Positions 20,709 through 29,492 are shown, counted from the stretch's first letter. The stretch: 64,000 bases of DNA from Maledivibacter sp. (GCA_025210375.1 JAOASB010000051.1:1-64000); one strand, 5' to 3'. Translations and numbers: made by a program. Notes: generated by a model from the letters alone, not told the origin.

Positions 20709-22215
20709 TATCCCTTTCCCCCAGTCTTAGTCTAATATTTCCTATACTATACCGATGGTTTTCATTTATCACTCCATTTATCTCATTAGCTTCTATGGTT
20801 TCAAATTTGCCCTTTAGTAAATTTTTAACTTCTCCAAATAATGGCGTAATCTCCTCTTCTTCTGATTCTACAATTAACAATGGCGAATGCTGATGAAGTA
20901 TAATCCAAAAATCATAAAATGACCGATAATTTAGCATTTTACTATATTCTTTATGTTCTTTCATATACTTAACAAGTTGCCCAAGGGTTATTTCATTTCT
21001 ACCATCCATTATATCCAGAATCATTTCCATTATCTTCTTGAAGTTCTTTCTTAAAATAGTTTTTTCAGCATCCAGCATGTCTTCCTCATATACATCTGGA
21101 AATTCGTCAAAATTCTCTTCCTGCTTTTCAACCTCAATTCTTTGGGTACTAAAGACAGTAAGAGGAGACCATGCATCAAATTTTTCCGTGAATAGGAAGG
21201 GTTCTATTAATCTACGGGAAGCTTCTAGGGGTAATGGAGAAGAAAGCATTCGACTTGTTATATCTTGATTAAAGTTAAAAGAGTCTATTCCAACATAATA
21301 TAGGGACTCTTGAGCCGCATCAAGGGCGCTGGTTTTTAATATGATACTTTCCTCCAAAAGCTTTTTATGCTGATGGTGAACTTCTCCAAGCTCACGATCG
21401 ATTTGAATTATAAGTTCATAGGTATCGTGTTCCTTTTCTTCCCTTAACTCATATCCTATTCTTTCCTTGGTATCTCTTACAAAACTTCTTAATTCTTCAA
21501 ACTCCTCATTTTCTCTAACTAACCTTTGATTTACATCCTCAATAATTTCTTTATATCTTTTATAGGTTTCATCGGATATTATATTACGTTGTATTTCATG
21601 TTTTATATTTACTATTCGATCCTTAAGATTCCTTACATCTATTGACATCTCATCTATTTGCCGGAGGGCACTCACAAACTCTCCCTTTTCTAACTGCTTT
21701 CTTAACACTAATTGATTTATAGAAAGTTGAAATTCACTAAAATATTCTTTTGTAGCAAAAACTAGCTCTAACCCTTGTTCATCCAAGGTGTAATATTGGG
21801 TATTGTTTTCTATATCTGATCTATCCGCCTTTAGAATAGAATACTGTACTATTTCTTCCCGTCTTGTGTTCCAGTTATAGAAGCTTCTAAAGCTTCGTTT
21901 TCCACTGGTAGGTCTAAAGGTCTCTATTATTGTTCTAGCAACCCTTTCAAAACCATCTAAGCTTAAATCTATTTCCCCTTGATTTATTTCAAAGAAGAAC
22001 TGGGCAAGCTCCTTTACTCCGGTTTTTCTGTTCCTAGTGAGCATATTTTCAAAAAAGAAAAGGAGAGTCAAAAGCCCTAAACTATGATAATCAATAGTTT
22101 TATCGCTATTATCCCTGCCTTTTTTATTTTGAAGCTTGAATAATGGATCAAAGAGGGCTAGTCTTTGTATACGCTCTTTATAGTTCTCCGTTATAGCTTT
22201 CATATTTATTACCAT
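20692..22215 (-). CDS. jetA: Wadjet kleisin-like subunit JetA
   Basis: A 507-residue protein expected to be the kleisin that closes the JetC SMC ring. The start at 22215 has GGAGG 8 bases upstream; a TTG five codons earlier sits inside that ribosome site and is rejected. Residues 1-150 carry winged-helix-like sequence (SLGLLTLLFFFENMLTRNRKTG). About 180-290 is a heptad-rich helical section (EFVSALRQIDEMS, RIVNIKHEIQR), as expected for the SMC-neck contact. A second compact domain lies near 380-500. It overlaps jetD upstream by 7 bp and jetB downstream by 17 bp. Function is inferred from operon context and architecture; it resembles the clostridial JetA (DUF5716) group as I recall it. Confidence 0.78.
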   Translation of the reverse strand: MVINMKAITENYKERIQRLALFDPLFKLQNKKGRDNSDKTIDYHSLGLLTLLFFFENMLTRNRKTGVKELAQFFFEINQGEIDLSLDGFERVARTIIETFRPTSGKRSFRSFYNWNTRREEIVQYSILKADRSDIENNTQYYTLDEQGLELVFATKEYFSEFQLSINQLVLRKQLEKGEFVSALRQIDEMSIDVRNLKDRIVNIKHEIQRNIISDETYKRYKEIIEDVNQRLVRENEEFEELRSFVRDTKERIGYELREEKEHDTYELIIQIDRELGEVHHQHKKLLEESIILKTSALDAAQESLYYVGIDSFNFNQDITSRMLSSPLPLEASRRLIEPFLFTEKFDAWSPLTVFSTQRIEVEKQEENFDEFPDVYEEDMLDAEKTILRKNFKKIMEMILDIMDGRNEITLGQLVKYMKEHKEYSKMLNYRSFYDFWIILHQHSPLLIVESEEEEITPLFGEVKNLLKGKFETIEANEINGVINENHRYSIGNIRLRLGERDNVVSS

Positions 22216-23225
22216 CGAAACTTCCTCCAAATATCCTGTAATTCCCTTTTATTCAATCCTTCTTGAGGATAATATCCCTTATTTTCTAGGGTGTATTTAA
22301 TATTATTTTGATTATCCTTATCAAAAAACTTCAAAAAATTATTTAAGGCTTCTTGATTTTTATTTTGATTTTCTTTTCCCTTTGCACTATTCTTTTTTAC
22401 AAGCTCTCCATAAAAATCACAGGCAGGCTCTATAGGTACCTTTTTATTTAAAGCATTCCAAATAGCTATTCCCTCAAAATCTATATCCCCAAAATAATAC
22501 AAAGTATGTTTTCTGCCCTCTAAGGATAGCTGTTTTTCAAGGTGTGAAATACCCGATATTATTTTCCAGCCAGCTCCATAGATCAATGTAGTAAACTTTG
22601 TACTATCAAGGGCACTTAGTAATCCATAGTAGGTTGCTTTATTCTCTACGATAAGATGACTATACTCCGCTTGTGAAAAGTTTTTAGGATTTACGGCTAG
22701 CATAAGGGGATCAGGTTCATTATTGATTTTAAGCTTGCTAAGGATACCAAGTCTTTCTAATAGTACCTTGCCTCCACCTTCATCAATCCATTTCTCATCT
22801 CCTACTAATTGGAATGAGCGTTCTTGTGGGGTAACGTTACCGGTAGGAAATCCCTTTTCATTGAGATAAATATCGATCATCTTAATATATGCTAAATCAT
22901 TTTTCCATTGCTGTTCACTTAAGGATAAGAAAGAGCTGAGATTAATATCCTTATGGACCCTTAATTGAAAACATTGTATTTCATCTATAAATGTTTTTCT
23001 TAAAGCATATTTGTTTAATCGATATGTATTTGCAAGGGGTATAGGCTTATTATTTTTCCCATGTTCCTTTATTTCCCTAAGTATATCTAGTTCAATAAGT
23101 CTATTTATCTCCCCAGCAAAGACTTCATAGGCTATATCCCCAGAAAACAATTTTTCCAATTCGCCTAGGGAAATAGTTTTTTTATTCTTTAAGGATTTTA
23201 AGAAGGACAAAATTTTTTCATTCAT
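22209..23225 (-). CDS. jetD: Wadjet nuclease JetD (Topo VI-A/Spo11-like TOPRIM)
   Basis: A 338-residue subunit that cleaves plasmid DNA in Wadjet systems. The ATG at 23225 is used (AGGTG 6 bases upstream); a GTG three codons earlier is less likely. The N-terminal half (about 1-130) is a winged-helix arm (EKILSFLKSLKNKKTISL). The C-terminal half has the TOPRIM-type metal site expected of the DUF2220-like domain: LIVENKATYYG with Glu194, and YYFGDIDFEG with Asp247 and Asp249. JetD comes first in this operon, whereas the classic order is A-B-C-D. The protein is complete, with no frameshift, so the system looks functional. Confidence 0.9.
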   Translation of the reverse strand: MNEKILSFLKSLKNKKTISLGELEKLFSGDIAYEVFAGEINRLIELDILREIKEHGKNNKPIPLANTYRLNKYALRKTFIDEIQCFQLRVHKDINLSSFLSLSEQQWKNDLAYIKMIDIYLNEKGFPTGNVTPQERSFQLVGDEKWIDEGGGKVLLERLGILSKLKINNEPDPLMLAVNPKNFSQAEYSHLIVENKATYYGLLSALDSTKFTTLIYGAGWKIISGISHLEKQLSLEGRKHTLYYFGDIDFEGIAIWNALNKKVPIEPACDFYGELVKKNSAKGKENQNKNQEALNNFLKFFDKDNQNNIKYTLENKGYYPQEGLNKRELQDIWRKFRW

Positions 23226-23316
23226 AATAATCACCTAAATTCTTAGTCTATTGAGGAAATTACATAACGTTTATATAAAATAATTATACCATTTTATTTA
23301 GGACAAGCTTTAAAAT

Positions 23317-23333
23317 AATAAAAAAACTGGCAA
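23317..23333. repeat. 17-bp direct repeat, copy 2, upstream of jetD
   Basis: Identical to 15448-15464. It lies 92 bp upstream of the jetD start, inside the terminator of the TRAP operon. Confidence 0.85.
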
Positions 23334-23354
23334 CAATGAATCCATTGCTGTCAG
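23318..23354 (-). terminator. Terminator after the kdu/TRAP operon
   Basis: An imperfect minus-strand hairpin (ACTGACAGCAAT / ATTGTTGCCAGT, loop GGATTC) is followed by a T-run, 81 bp past the dctM stop. It is closely related in sequence to the terminator after jetC. Confidence 0.75.
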
Positions 23355-23434
23355 TATACAATAAAATAGAATCCTCTATTATTTAAGGATTCTAATATAG
23401 ATTTAGATTCTATAGCCTTTAAAAACTTTAATTC

Positions 23435-24730
23435 CTACAATAATCCCGATATTTTAGGAAGCCATAAAGATACCTGGGGTACGAATGTAACCAAAAGTAA
23501 TATGAAGAAATTACATGCTAAAAAAGGAATTGCATTTCTAAAAATATCTACAATAGATAAATCACAATCTCTTATTTTAGTACATGCATTTAAACACATA
23601 CCTAGGGGAGGAGTAACTAACCCCATAGCCAATCCTACTATCATTATGGTTCCGAATTGTAGAGTATCTACCCCAATGGAATTCATAATCGGTAACAATA
23701 AAGGTGTTACTAACAAAAGGGCTGGGGTAACATCTATAAACATACCTATTAAGAGTATAAATATATCAAGCATGAGTAAAATCCAAAACTTACTAATATC
23801 TAGATTCATAAAGAAATTTGATACTGTATTTGGAAATTGCACCATGGCCAATATCCAGCTAAATATCATGGAAAACCCTATAACTATCATAACAGAGCTA
23901 GAAGATAGGACGGTTCTCTTCAATATCCTAGGTAAATCCTTTATTTTTAGTTCCCTGTAAACAAAATATCCAATAATGAATGAATATAATACCGCTACTC
24001 CTGCAGACTCACTGGCAGTAGCAATACCAAAGGAAATGGTTATAACAATCAATACGGGCATTATTAAAGCCAAAATTCCTTCCCTTGCTATATTAAATAT
24101 ATTTTTATGCTTTAATTCTTCACTTAAGTCTAGTTTATAATTGTTTTTCTTAGATATGATTTTTGAAATAACTATCTGGCTTCCCCCTATAAGTATCCCT
24201 GGGATTACTCCTGCCATAAACAGGGCCCCAACCGATGCTCCAGATATCATTGAATAGGTTAGCATAGGAACACTAGGAGGTATTATCATTCCCATGGTAG
24301 AGGATGCGACTGTTATACCTGCTGAAAAGCCTCTACTGTAGCCTTTTTTAACCATCTGAGGAATCATAACTGATCCTATAGCAGATGTATCGGCAACCGA
24401 CGACCCAGATATTCCACCAAAAATCATACTTGCAAATACATTTACTTCTCCTAAGCCTCCTTTAATAGGCTTTACAGTGAATAAACTAAAATCTATTATT
24501 CTTTTTGTTATTCCTCCTGAATTCATTAATTCACCAGCCAATATAAATAGGGGTAACGCTATCATTACATATATGTTGGTTCCAGCCCAAATTCTTTGAG
24601 GAATCATTTCTATAAACCCTGGATTTGTGAACATTAAGAACAATATACTTGACATACCTAATGAATAGCATATGGGTACACCAATTATTATAAATACTAA
24701 AAAAAATAATAAAAGAAATATTACATTCAT
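23435..24730 (-). CDS. dctM: TRAP transporter large permease DctM
   Basis: A 431-residue inner-membrane protein with about 12-13 hydrophobic helices, forming the Na+-driven channel of a TRAP carboxylate importer. Starts at the ATG at 24730 (GGAGGG upstream), giving MNVIFLLLFFLVF. Family hallmarks include GVPICYSLGMSS near the N-terminus, the FGGISGSSVADTSAIGSVM loop, and VTPPLGMCLNACTKIRD near the end. It is the last gene of the kduI-kduD-dctP-dctQ-dctM cluster. That context points to a uronate or uronate-derived oligomer as substrate; the substrate is inference. Confidence 0.92.
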   Translation of the reverse strand: MNVIFLLLFFLVFIIIGVPICYSLGMSSILFLMFTNPGFIEMIPQRIWAGTNIYVMIALPLFILAGELMNSGGITKRIIDFSLFTVKPIKGGLGEVNVFASMIFGGISGSSVADTSAIGSVMIPQMVKKGYSRGFSAGITVASSTMGMIIPPSVPMLTYSMISGASVGALFMAGVIPGILIGGSQIVISKIISKKNNYKLDLSEELKHKNIFNIAREGILALIMPVLIVITISFGIATASESAGVAVLYSFIIGYFVYRELKIKDLPRILKRTVLSSSSVMIVIGFSMIFSWILAMVQFPNTVSNFFMNLDISKFWILLMLDIFILLIGMFIDVTPALLLVTPLLLPIMNSIGVDTLQFGTIMIVGLAMGLVTPPLGMCLNACTKIRDCDLSIVDIFRNAIPFLACNFFILLLVTFVPQVSLWLPKISGLL

Positions 24731-24755
24731 TTGATAAATCCCTCCATTTATACTG

Positions 24756-25259
24756 CTAGCTTCCAACACTCTTTTGATTAGATAACTTGCCGCTTAATAT
24801 ATCCAATACTACACTTTTGATTTTCCATACCTCATAGAATGCCACTAGAATACAGCTAATAGGAAACATGGCATAAATCATCTTATTGGGTATTCGCATA
24901 CCAGGGGATAAAACATTTCCCACTTTTTGTATCCATACAATGGAAGCTCTAAATACTATTATTTGGACAAAAATTACTATGAGCCCAATAATCACATCAG
25001 ATATAGCCTTTCCCCTTTGCCCATACTTTTCAGTCAAGAATTCTATCTGTATATGTTCATTATGCTTAACTCCCAGCACAAGTCCAAAATAAGTAGTAGC
25101 CAAAAATAGGATTGTTATTAATTCTTCTGTCCAAACAAAGCTTATAGAAAAAACATATCTTAGAATTACACAAAGGATTACTAGAAAGCTCAACGACCCC
25201 ATTAAGGATATACATAAAAATGATAAGGCTTTATTCAATATTTCTTCAACTCTATCCAT
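24756..25259 (-). CDS. dctQ: TRAP transporter small permease DctQ
   Basis: A 167-residue membrane subunit with four hydrophobic helices (LSFLCISLMGSLSFLVILCVIL, then ITILFLATTYFGLVLG and two more). It carries the typical FVWTEEL motif after helix one and EHIQIEFL after helix two. It scaffolds DctM and the DctP-loaded complex. I place the start at 25259, with GGGTG upstream; a GTG at 25271 is possible. It lies 25 bp before dctM and 88 bp after dctP. Confidence 0.88.
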   Translation of the reverse strand: MDRVEEILNKALSFLCISLMGSLSFLVILCVILRYVFSISFVWTEELITILFLATTYFGLVLGVKHNEHIQIEFLTEKYGQRGKAISDVIIGLIVIFVQIIVFRASIVWIQKVGNVLSPGMRIPNKMIYAMFPISCILVAFYEVWKIKSVVLDILSGKLSNQKSVGS

Positions 25260-25286
25260 ATTTTCACCCACTCAAGCATAGTTTAA

Positions 25287-25324
25287 TGGGGGTGCCTCAG
25301 GGATTATATTTTGAGACAACCCCA
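25287..25324 (-). other. Intercistronic hairpin between dctP and dctQ
   Basis: Minus-strand arms GGGGTTGTCTCA and TGAGGCACCCC pair with a small bulge over a 12-base loop. No T-run follows, so a 3'-stabilising or attenuating hairpin that keeps dctP mRNA more abundant is likelier than a full terminator. Confidence 0.6.
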
Positions 25325-25347
25325 ATATTAATTATATTTTATATTTT

Positions 25348-26391
25348 TTACTTTATTGCTTTGATCTCATCTATTAAGTCTTGACTAAAGTATTTCTTTT
25401 CATTGATAAAGTAATCATAAACAGGCTTAGCAAGCTTTCTAAACTCCTCTATTTGTTCTGGAGTCAACTCAGTAATTTCAACGCTATCCTTTATTTTTTC
25501 AAAGGCTTCCTTATTTCCTTCTATCATCATTTTGTCACTTATTACCATCATATCTTCAGCAGCTTTAGTCAGAAGTTCTTGATCTTCTTTACTCAACGTA
25601 TCAAACCATGATTTTGAAACATAGAATGGATCTGGATGAACTTGATAGTTTATTACGGTTAGATATTTTTGAACTTCATTAAACTTCATGGATTCGATAT
25701 TCACAAATGGATTTTCCTGTCCATCAGCTACTCCGGTTTTTAAAGCCATATAAGTTTCAACATATGGAACGGAAACTGGATTTGCACCTAATGCTTCCAT
25801 AGTTTTGATTATACTTTCAACACCAGGGGTTCTAATCTTTAATCCCTTTAGATCTTCAGGACATTGTACAGGTCTTACATTATTTGTTATATTTCTAAAT
25901 CCACCTGCATCACCGGTAGCTAAAATAACTATATTGTTTTTCTCGGCAGCCTTTGAAATCTTTTGTCCTACTTCTCCCCTTGCAGCCTTTTGGAAGCTTT
26001 CTACATCATCGAAAAGGAAGGGCATAGTATATACTAAAAGTTCAGTTGCAACATCATCAAATCTACCTGCTCTTACCCCTTGTATAGAACCCATCTTAAC
26101 GGCTTCTATCATTTCAGGCTCATTTCCTAACTGACCCGATGGATATATCTCAACTTGTATTCTTCCATTTGATCTTTCCTCAACTATTTTCTCAAATTCT
26201 AAGAAAGATTTATGTCTTGGAGTAGTGGTTGGTTGTGAATGGCCTACCTTCATCACTATCTGTTCCTGTTTTTCCTTGGCTTTAGCATCATTTGAAGTAG
26301 TTTCACTAGAAGCCGGTTTTTGTGAACATCCTACCATCAATCCCATAATCATTATTACGGCTAGTAAAATACTAATACTCTTCTTTAACAT
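25348..26391 (-). CDS. dctP: TRAP transporter substrate-binding lipoprotein DctP
   Basis: A 347-residue extracytoplasmic binding protein. The start at 26391 has GGGAGG 8 bases upstream and gives a lipoprotein signal (MLKKSISILLAVIMIMGL, lipobox MVGC), so it is lipid-anchored at Cys21. The mature protein shows DctP-family marks: VGHSQPTTTPRHKS, GNEPEMIEAVKMG, and LKGLKIRTPGVES, whose Arg contacts the substrate carboxylate in the family. It then has MALKTGVADGQENP. It follows kduD by 144 bp on the same strand. The likely ligand is a hexuronate or its lyase product, inferred from the neighbours. Confidence 0.92.
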   Translation of the reverse strand: MLKKSISILLAVIMIMGLMVGCSQKPASSETTSNDAKAKEKQEQIVMKVGHSQPTTTPRHKSFLEFEKIVEERSNGRIQVEIYPSGQLGNEPEMIEAVKMGSIQGVRAGRFDDVATELLVYTMPFLFDDVESFQKAARGEVGQKISKAAEKNNIVILATGDAGGFRNITNNVRPVQCPEDLKGLKIRTPGVESIIKTMEALGANPVSVPYVETYMALKTGVADGQENPFVNIESMKFNEVQKYLTVINYQVHPDPFYVSKSWFDTLSKEDQELLTKAAEDMMVISDKMMIEGNKEAFEKIKDSVEITELTPEQIEEFRKLAKPVYDYFINEKKYFSQDLIDEIKAIK

Positions 26392-26535
26392 CTTAAGTTC
26401 CTCCCTTTTATTTAAACGTTTTCCCCTTCTATAAAGACTTGAGCAAAAGTCCTTACATACATCCAAAACTCAAAAAACATACAGTACTTAGATATATATA
26501 TTGGATTTCACTCTATAATCTCTATAGGAGGAAAT

Positions 26536-27333
26536 TTATCTAACCAGCCAGCCACCATCTATAGCTAAAATATGTCCATTGACATAATCTGAGGCTTTAC
26601 TAGCTAAAAATACTACAGTACCCATTAAATCAGATGTTTCTCCCCATCTTCCTGCAGGTATCCTACCTAAAATTTCTTCATTTCTTTTTTCATCGGCCCT
26701 TATAGGTGCTGTATTAGCCGTTGCTATATATCCAGGAGCTATTGCATTTATTTGTATATTTTTATCAGCTAACTCATTGGCAAAGGCCTTTGTAATCCCT
26801 GCAACTCCATGTTTACTTGCTGTATATGGTGGAACAAATTTTCCTCCTTGAAAGGATAGCATAGAAGCTATATTTATAATTTTCCCACAGCCTTGCTTCA
26901 CCATATGCTTAACCGCACTTTGACTTAAATAATACACCGCATTTAAATTAATATCTATTACAGCTTCCCAATCCTCATCCTTATATTCTAAAATAGGAGA
27001 TCTTCTTATTGTTCCTGCATTGTTAATAAGTACATCTATTCTTCCAAATCTTTTTATGCATTCATCTATGGATTGTTTCGCATTTTCCTTCTTGGAAAGA
27101 TCTGTCTTTATAAACTCCACTTTTTGTCCTAATCCTTTGATTGATTCATTGATTTCTTCCCAGTTATCTTCATTATAGCTAATTATAAATATATCTGCTC
27201 CAGCCTTAGCTAATGCCATGACGTATGCAAGTCCTAACCCTGTATTACCTCCGGTTACTACTGCAACTTTTCCCTTTAATGAAAACATATCCAAGGAAAA
27301 ACTTTCACATAATTCGCTTAAATTATAATCCAT
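26536..27333 (-). CDS. kduD: 2-dehydro-3-deoxy-D-gluconate 5-dehydrogenase KduD
   Basis: A short-chain dehydrogenase of 265 residues. In the Kdu pathway it reduces 2,5-diketo-3-deoxygluconate to 2-keto-3-deoxygluconate (KDG) with NAD(P)H. The nucleotide fold is VVTGGNTGLGLAY. NNAG lies at 104-107, and the catalytic triad is Ser157 (INIASML), Tyr170 and Lys174 (YTASK). The N-terminal FSLKGKVAVVTG is typical of KduD. It lies 19 bp downstream of kduI, with a GGGAGG ribosome site, clearly one operon. The alternative is a gluconate 5-dehydrogenase; the kduI neighbour favours KduD. Confidence 0.93.
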   Translation of the reverse strand: MDYNLSELCESFSLDMFSLKGKVAVVTGGNTGLGLAYVMALAKAGADIFIISYNEDNWEEINESIKGLGQKVEFIKTDLSKKENAKQSIDECIKRFGRIDVLINNAGTIRRSPILEYKDEDWEAVIDINLNAVYYLSQSAVKHMVKQGCGKIINIASMLSFQGGKFVPPYTASKHGVAGITKAFANELADKNIQINAIAPGYIATANTAPIRADEKRNEEILGRIPAGRWGETSDLMGTVVFLASKASDYVNGHILAIDGGWLVR

Positions 27334-27352
27334 ATATAAGCTCCTCCCTTAT

Positions 27353-28180
27353 CTATTTTAAATCACAATTATTTATATGATCCATGTCAGAAAACACTTG
27401 ATTTTCTCCTACCATACCCCATATAAATGTGTAGTTAGCAGTACCAACCCCGGAATGTATTGACCAGCTTGGAGAAATAACTGCTTGTTCATTTTTCATT
27501 ACTATATGTCTAGTTTCTTCAGGTTTTCCCATCAAATGGAATACCAATCCATCCTCTGGCATATCGAAGTACATATAAACTTCCATTCTTCTTTCATGGG
27601 TATGGCAAGGCATAGTATTCCAAACATTGTTTGGTTCCAATATAGTCATTCCCATTGAAAGCTGACAGCTTTGACAAACCGCTGGATGAACATATTTATA
27701 TATGGTTCTTTTATTGGACTGTTCTAAGGAACCTAAATGCTCTGGCTCAGCATCGCTTATATTAATTTTTTTCATAGGATATTCCTTATGTGCAGGAGCG
27801 CTATTGAAGTAAAATTTAGCTGTTTTTTCAGAATCTTCGCTACCAAATACTACTTCCTTCACACCCTTGCCTATGTATAATCCATCCCTTGGATTCATCT
27901 CTATTTTCTCTCCATCAGCTACTACATATCCCTTGCCTCCAATATTGATTATTCCTAACTCTCTTCTCTCAAGAAAATAATCTGTGCCAAGGCTTTTACC
28001 ACCTTCCAATTTAAGGGGCTCTGTAGGACAAGCTCCTCCAACAATTATTCTATCAACATGGCTATATACGAGATTTATCTCATCCTTCTTGAATAAATCC
28101 TCTATCAAAAAGTTTTCTCTCAAACCCTGTGTATCAAGTTCTTTTCCTTCTACAGGACTAACACTATACCTAGTATCCAT
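27353..28180 (-). CDS. kduI: 5-keto-4-deoxyuronate isomerase KduI
   Basis: A 275-residue cupin enzyme that isomerises 5-keto-4-deoxyuronate, the spontaneous form of unsaturated galacturonate, to 2,5-diketo-3-deoxygluconate. The metal site is visible as MPCHTHERRMEVYMYFD (two His and Glu) and WSIHSG (His). The length matches the family. Starts with MDTRYSVSPVEGK after AAGGGG. It is first in the operon, behind a good promoter, and followed by kduD and the TRAP genes. Together these point to growth on pectate-lyase products. Confidence 0.96.
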   Translation of the reverse strand: MDTRYSVSPVEGKELDTQGLRENFLIEDLFKKDEINLVYSHVDRIIVGGACPTEPLKLEGGKSLGTDYFLERRELGIINIGGKGYVVADGEKIEMNPRDGLYIGKGVKEVVFGSEDSEKTAKFYFNSAPAHKEYPMKKINISDAEPEHLGSLEQSNKRTIYKYVHPAVCQSCQLSMGMTILEPNNVWNTMPCHTHERRMEVYMYFDMPEDGLVFHLMGKPEETRHIVMKNEQAVISPSWSIHSGVGTANYTFIWGMVGENQVFSDMDHINNCDLK

Positions 28181-28216
28181 TTTATATTATCCCCTTTCAC
28201 TACTTTTGATACTTTT

Positions 28217-28246
28217 ATGATACTATAGTGCCATAATAAATGTCAA
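28217..28246 (-). promoter_or_regulatory. Predicted promoter of kduI-kduD-dctPQM
   Basis: On the minus strand TTGACA (28246-28241) is separated by 18 bp from TATCAT (28222-28217), about 37 bp before the kduI ATG. Two GTATC motifs overlap the -10, matching motifs upstream of the LacI gene. Confidence 0.7.
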
Positions 28247-28302
28247 TATTTTTTGTTGTTTTAATATAGATTTTTATTTTTTCGCTATATTTCAGCGGTT
28301 AA

Positions 28303-28329
28303 ATGACACTTTTAAGACTAAAGTGTCAT
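28303..28329. promoter_or_regulatory. 27-bp palindrome upstream of kduI promoter
   Basis: ATGACACTTT (28303-28312) and AAAGTGTCAT (28320-28329) form perfect 10-bp arms around TAAGACT. A weaker outer pair, TTCAG..GTTAAA and TTTAACTGAA, extends it. It may be an operator; it lies about 55 bp upstream of the -35 and after the terminator of the LacI gene. Confidence 0.55.
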
Positions 28330-28419
28330 GATAAAGATACTTTAACTGAAAATGACCAGTGCTGAAGTCTTTACTCTTCATACACAAAGGAGTATTTCCA
28401 AACCAAAGTTCTAATAAAT

Positions 28420-28450
28420 AAAAGCCATAGTTATTTAATAACTATGACTT
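28420..28450 (-). terminator. Terminator of the LacI-type regulator gene
   Basis: The minus strand reads AGTCATAGTTATT and AATAACTATGGCT around a short AT loop, then TTTATTTATT. The stem begins at the stop codon of the regulator. Confidence 0.7.
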
Positions 28451-29432
28451 ATATTTGACGTACCGATTCTCGCTCTATTATTGAGTGACTTAGAAATGCC
28501 TTTATAGTAGTAAAATCGTATTTTATAATATTTATAAGCTGTTCTACGGATTTTTCTCCAAGTGATTTAAAATTCACCTCCACTGAAGTTAACGGAGGCA
28601 CACTATATTCAGCCATATTTACATTATCCATTCCTACTACAGATATATCCTCGGGAATGGAGAATCCCATGGTTCTAGCAATATTGATAAACTTTATTGC
28701 CTTTGAATCGCATATACCAAAATATGCAGTTGGTCTATCCTTAGAAACCAATATATTTCTTATGGCTTTTTCACTTTCCTTACTATCCTGTGAAATTATT
28801 ATATGTTTATCCTTAATTTCAATATCATTATCCTTCATAGCCTTTAAGTATCCATTTATTTTCAATTCATCAACTAACAATTCCTGGGGATTTCCTATAA
28901 CCAAAATATCTCTATGCCCCTTATTTATAAGATAATTAACTACATCATAGGCAGCTTTTTCAAAATCAACACATACATAACTTATATCGGGAATTTCTAT
29001 TCTATGGTTTATAAAGATATGGGGAATATTCTTTTTCTTTAAGAACTTTGCTTCTCTAATCTCATCCTCTTTGTTTTTACCTATTATCAATACTCCTTTA
29101 TTGTCACTCTTGACCCAGTTGGAGTAATCCTCATCGATTTGCTTTCCGGACCTAATAACAAGGTTCACTTTTATATCCTTTTTTTCACATGCCTCCATTA
29201 CTCCTTGAACCATCTGGGTAAATCCTTGGAAATGCATATATTCTGGAGATACGCTTATTTCAAAATTTAGATTGAGACTCTTCGTGAGCTTATCCATTTT
29301 ATAGTTTAAGTCCTTCATAGCTTCTACTATCAATTGCTTACTAGATTCCCGTACATTGTTTCCGTTTAGAAATCTAAACACAGTACTTCTAGAAACTCCA
29401 GATTTTTTAACGATATCATCTATGGTAGCCAT
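28449..29432 (-). CDS. LacI-family transcriptional regulator (uronate operon)
   Basis: A 327-residue repressor-type protein. Residues 1-50 form the LacI helix-turn-helix (MATIDDIVKKSGVSRSTVFR, hinge DLNYKMDKL). About 55-325 is a periplasmic-binding-like effector domain (FINHRIEIPDISYVCVDFEKA, SVVGMDNVNMAEYSVPPLT, and SVEQLI). It is on the same strand just upstream of kduI-kduD-dctPQM but separated by its own terminator. It very likely controls that operon in response to KDG or a uronate. GTATC motifs at both its own and the kduI promoter are candidate operators. Effector identity is not shown by sequence. Confidence 0.88.
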   Translation of the reverse strand: MATIDDIVKKSGVSRSTVFRFLNGNNVRESSKQLIVEAMKDLNYKMDKLTKSLNLNFEISVSPEYMHFQGFTQMVQGVMEACEKKDIKVNLVIRSGKQIDEDYSNWVKSDNKGVLIIGKNKEDEIREAKFLKKKNIPHIFINHRIEIPDISYVCVDFEKAAYDVVNYLINKGHRDILVIGNPQELLVDELKINGYLKAMKDNDIEIKDKHIIISQDSKESEKAIRNILVSKDRPTAYFGICDSKAIKFINIARTMGFSIPEDISVVGMDNVNMAEYSVPPLTSVEVNFKSLGEKSVEQLINIIKYDFTTIKAFLSHSIIERESVRQI

Positions 29433-29464
29433 TTAATACACCTCTTAAACTAGTATTGATTCAA

Positions 29465-29492
29465 AGTATCTGTTTTTTGATACTGTTGTATC
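29465..29492. promoter_or_regulatory. Candidate LacI-type operator cluster
   Basis: AGTATC (29465-29470), GATACT (29479-29484) and a second inverted pair GATACTGTTGTATC (29479-29492) overlap, giving two palindromes that share one half-site. They lie 33-60 bp upstream of the LacI-type start codon, suggesting autoregulation. Confidence 0.5.
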
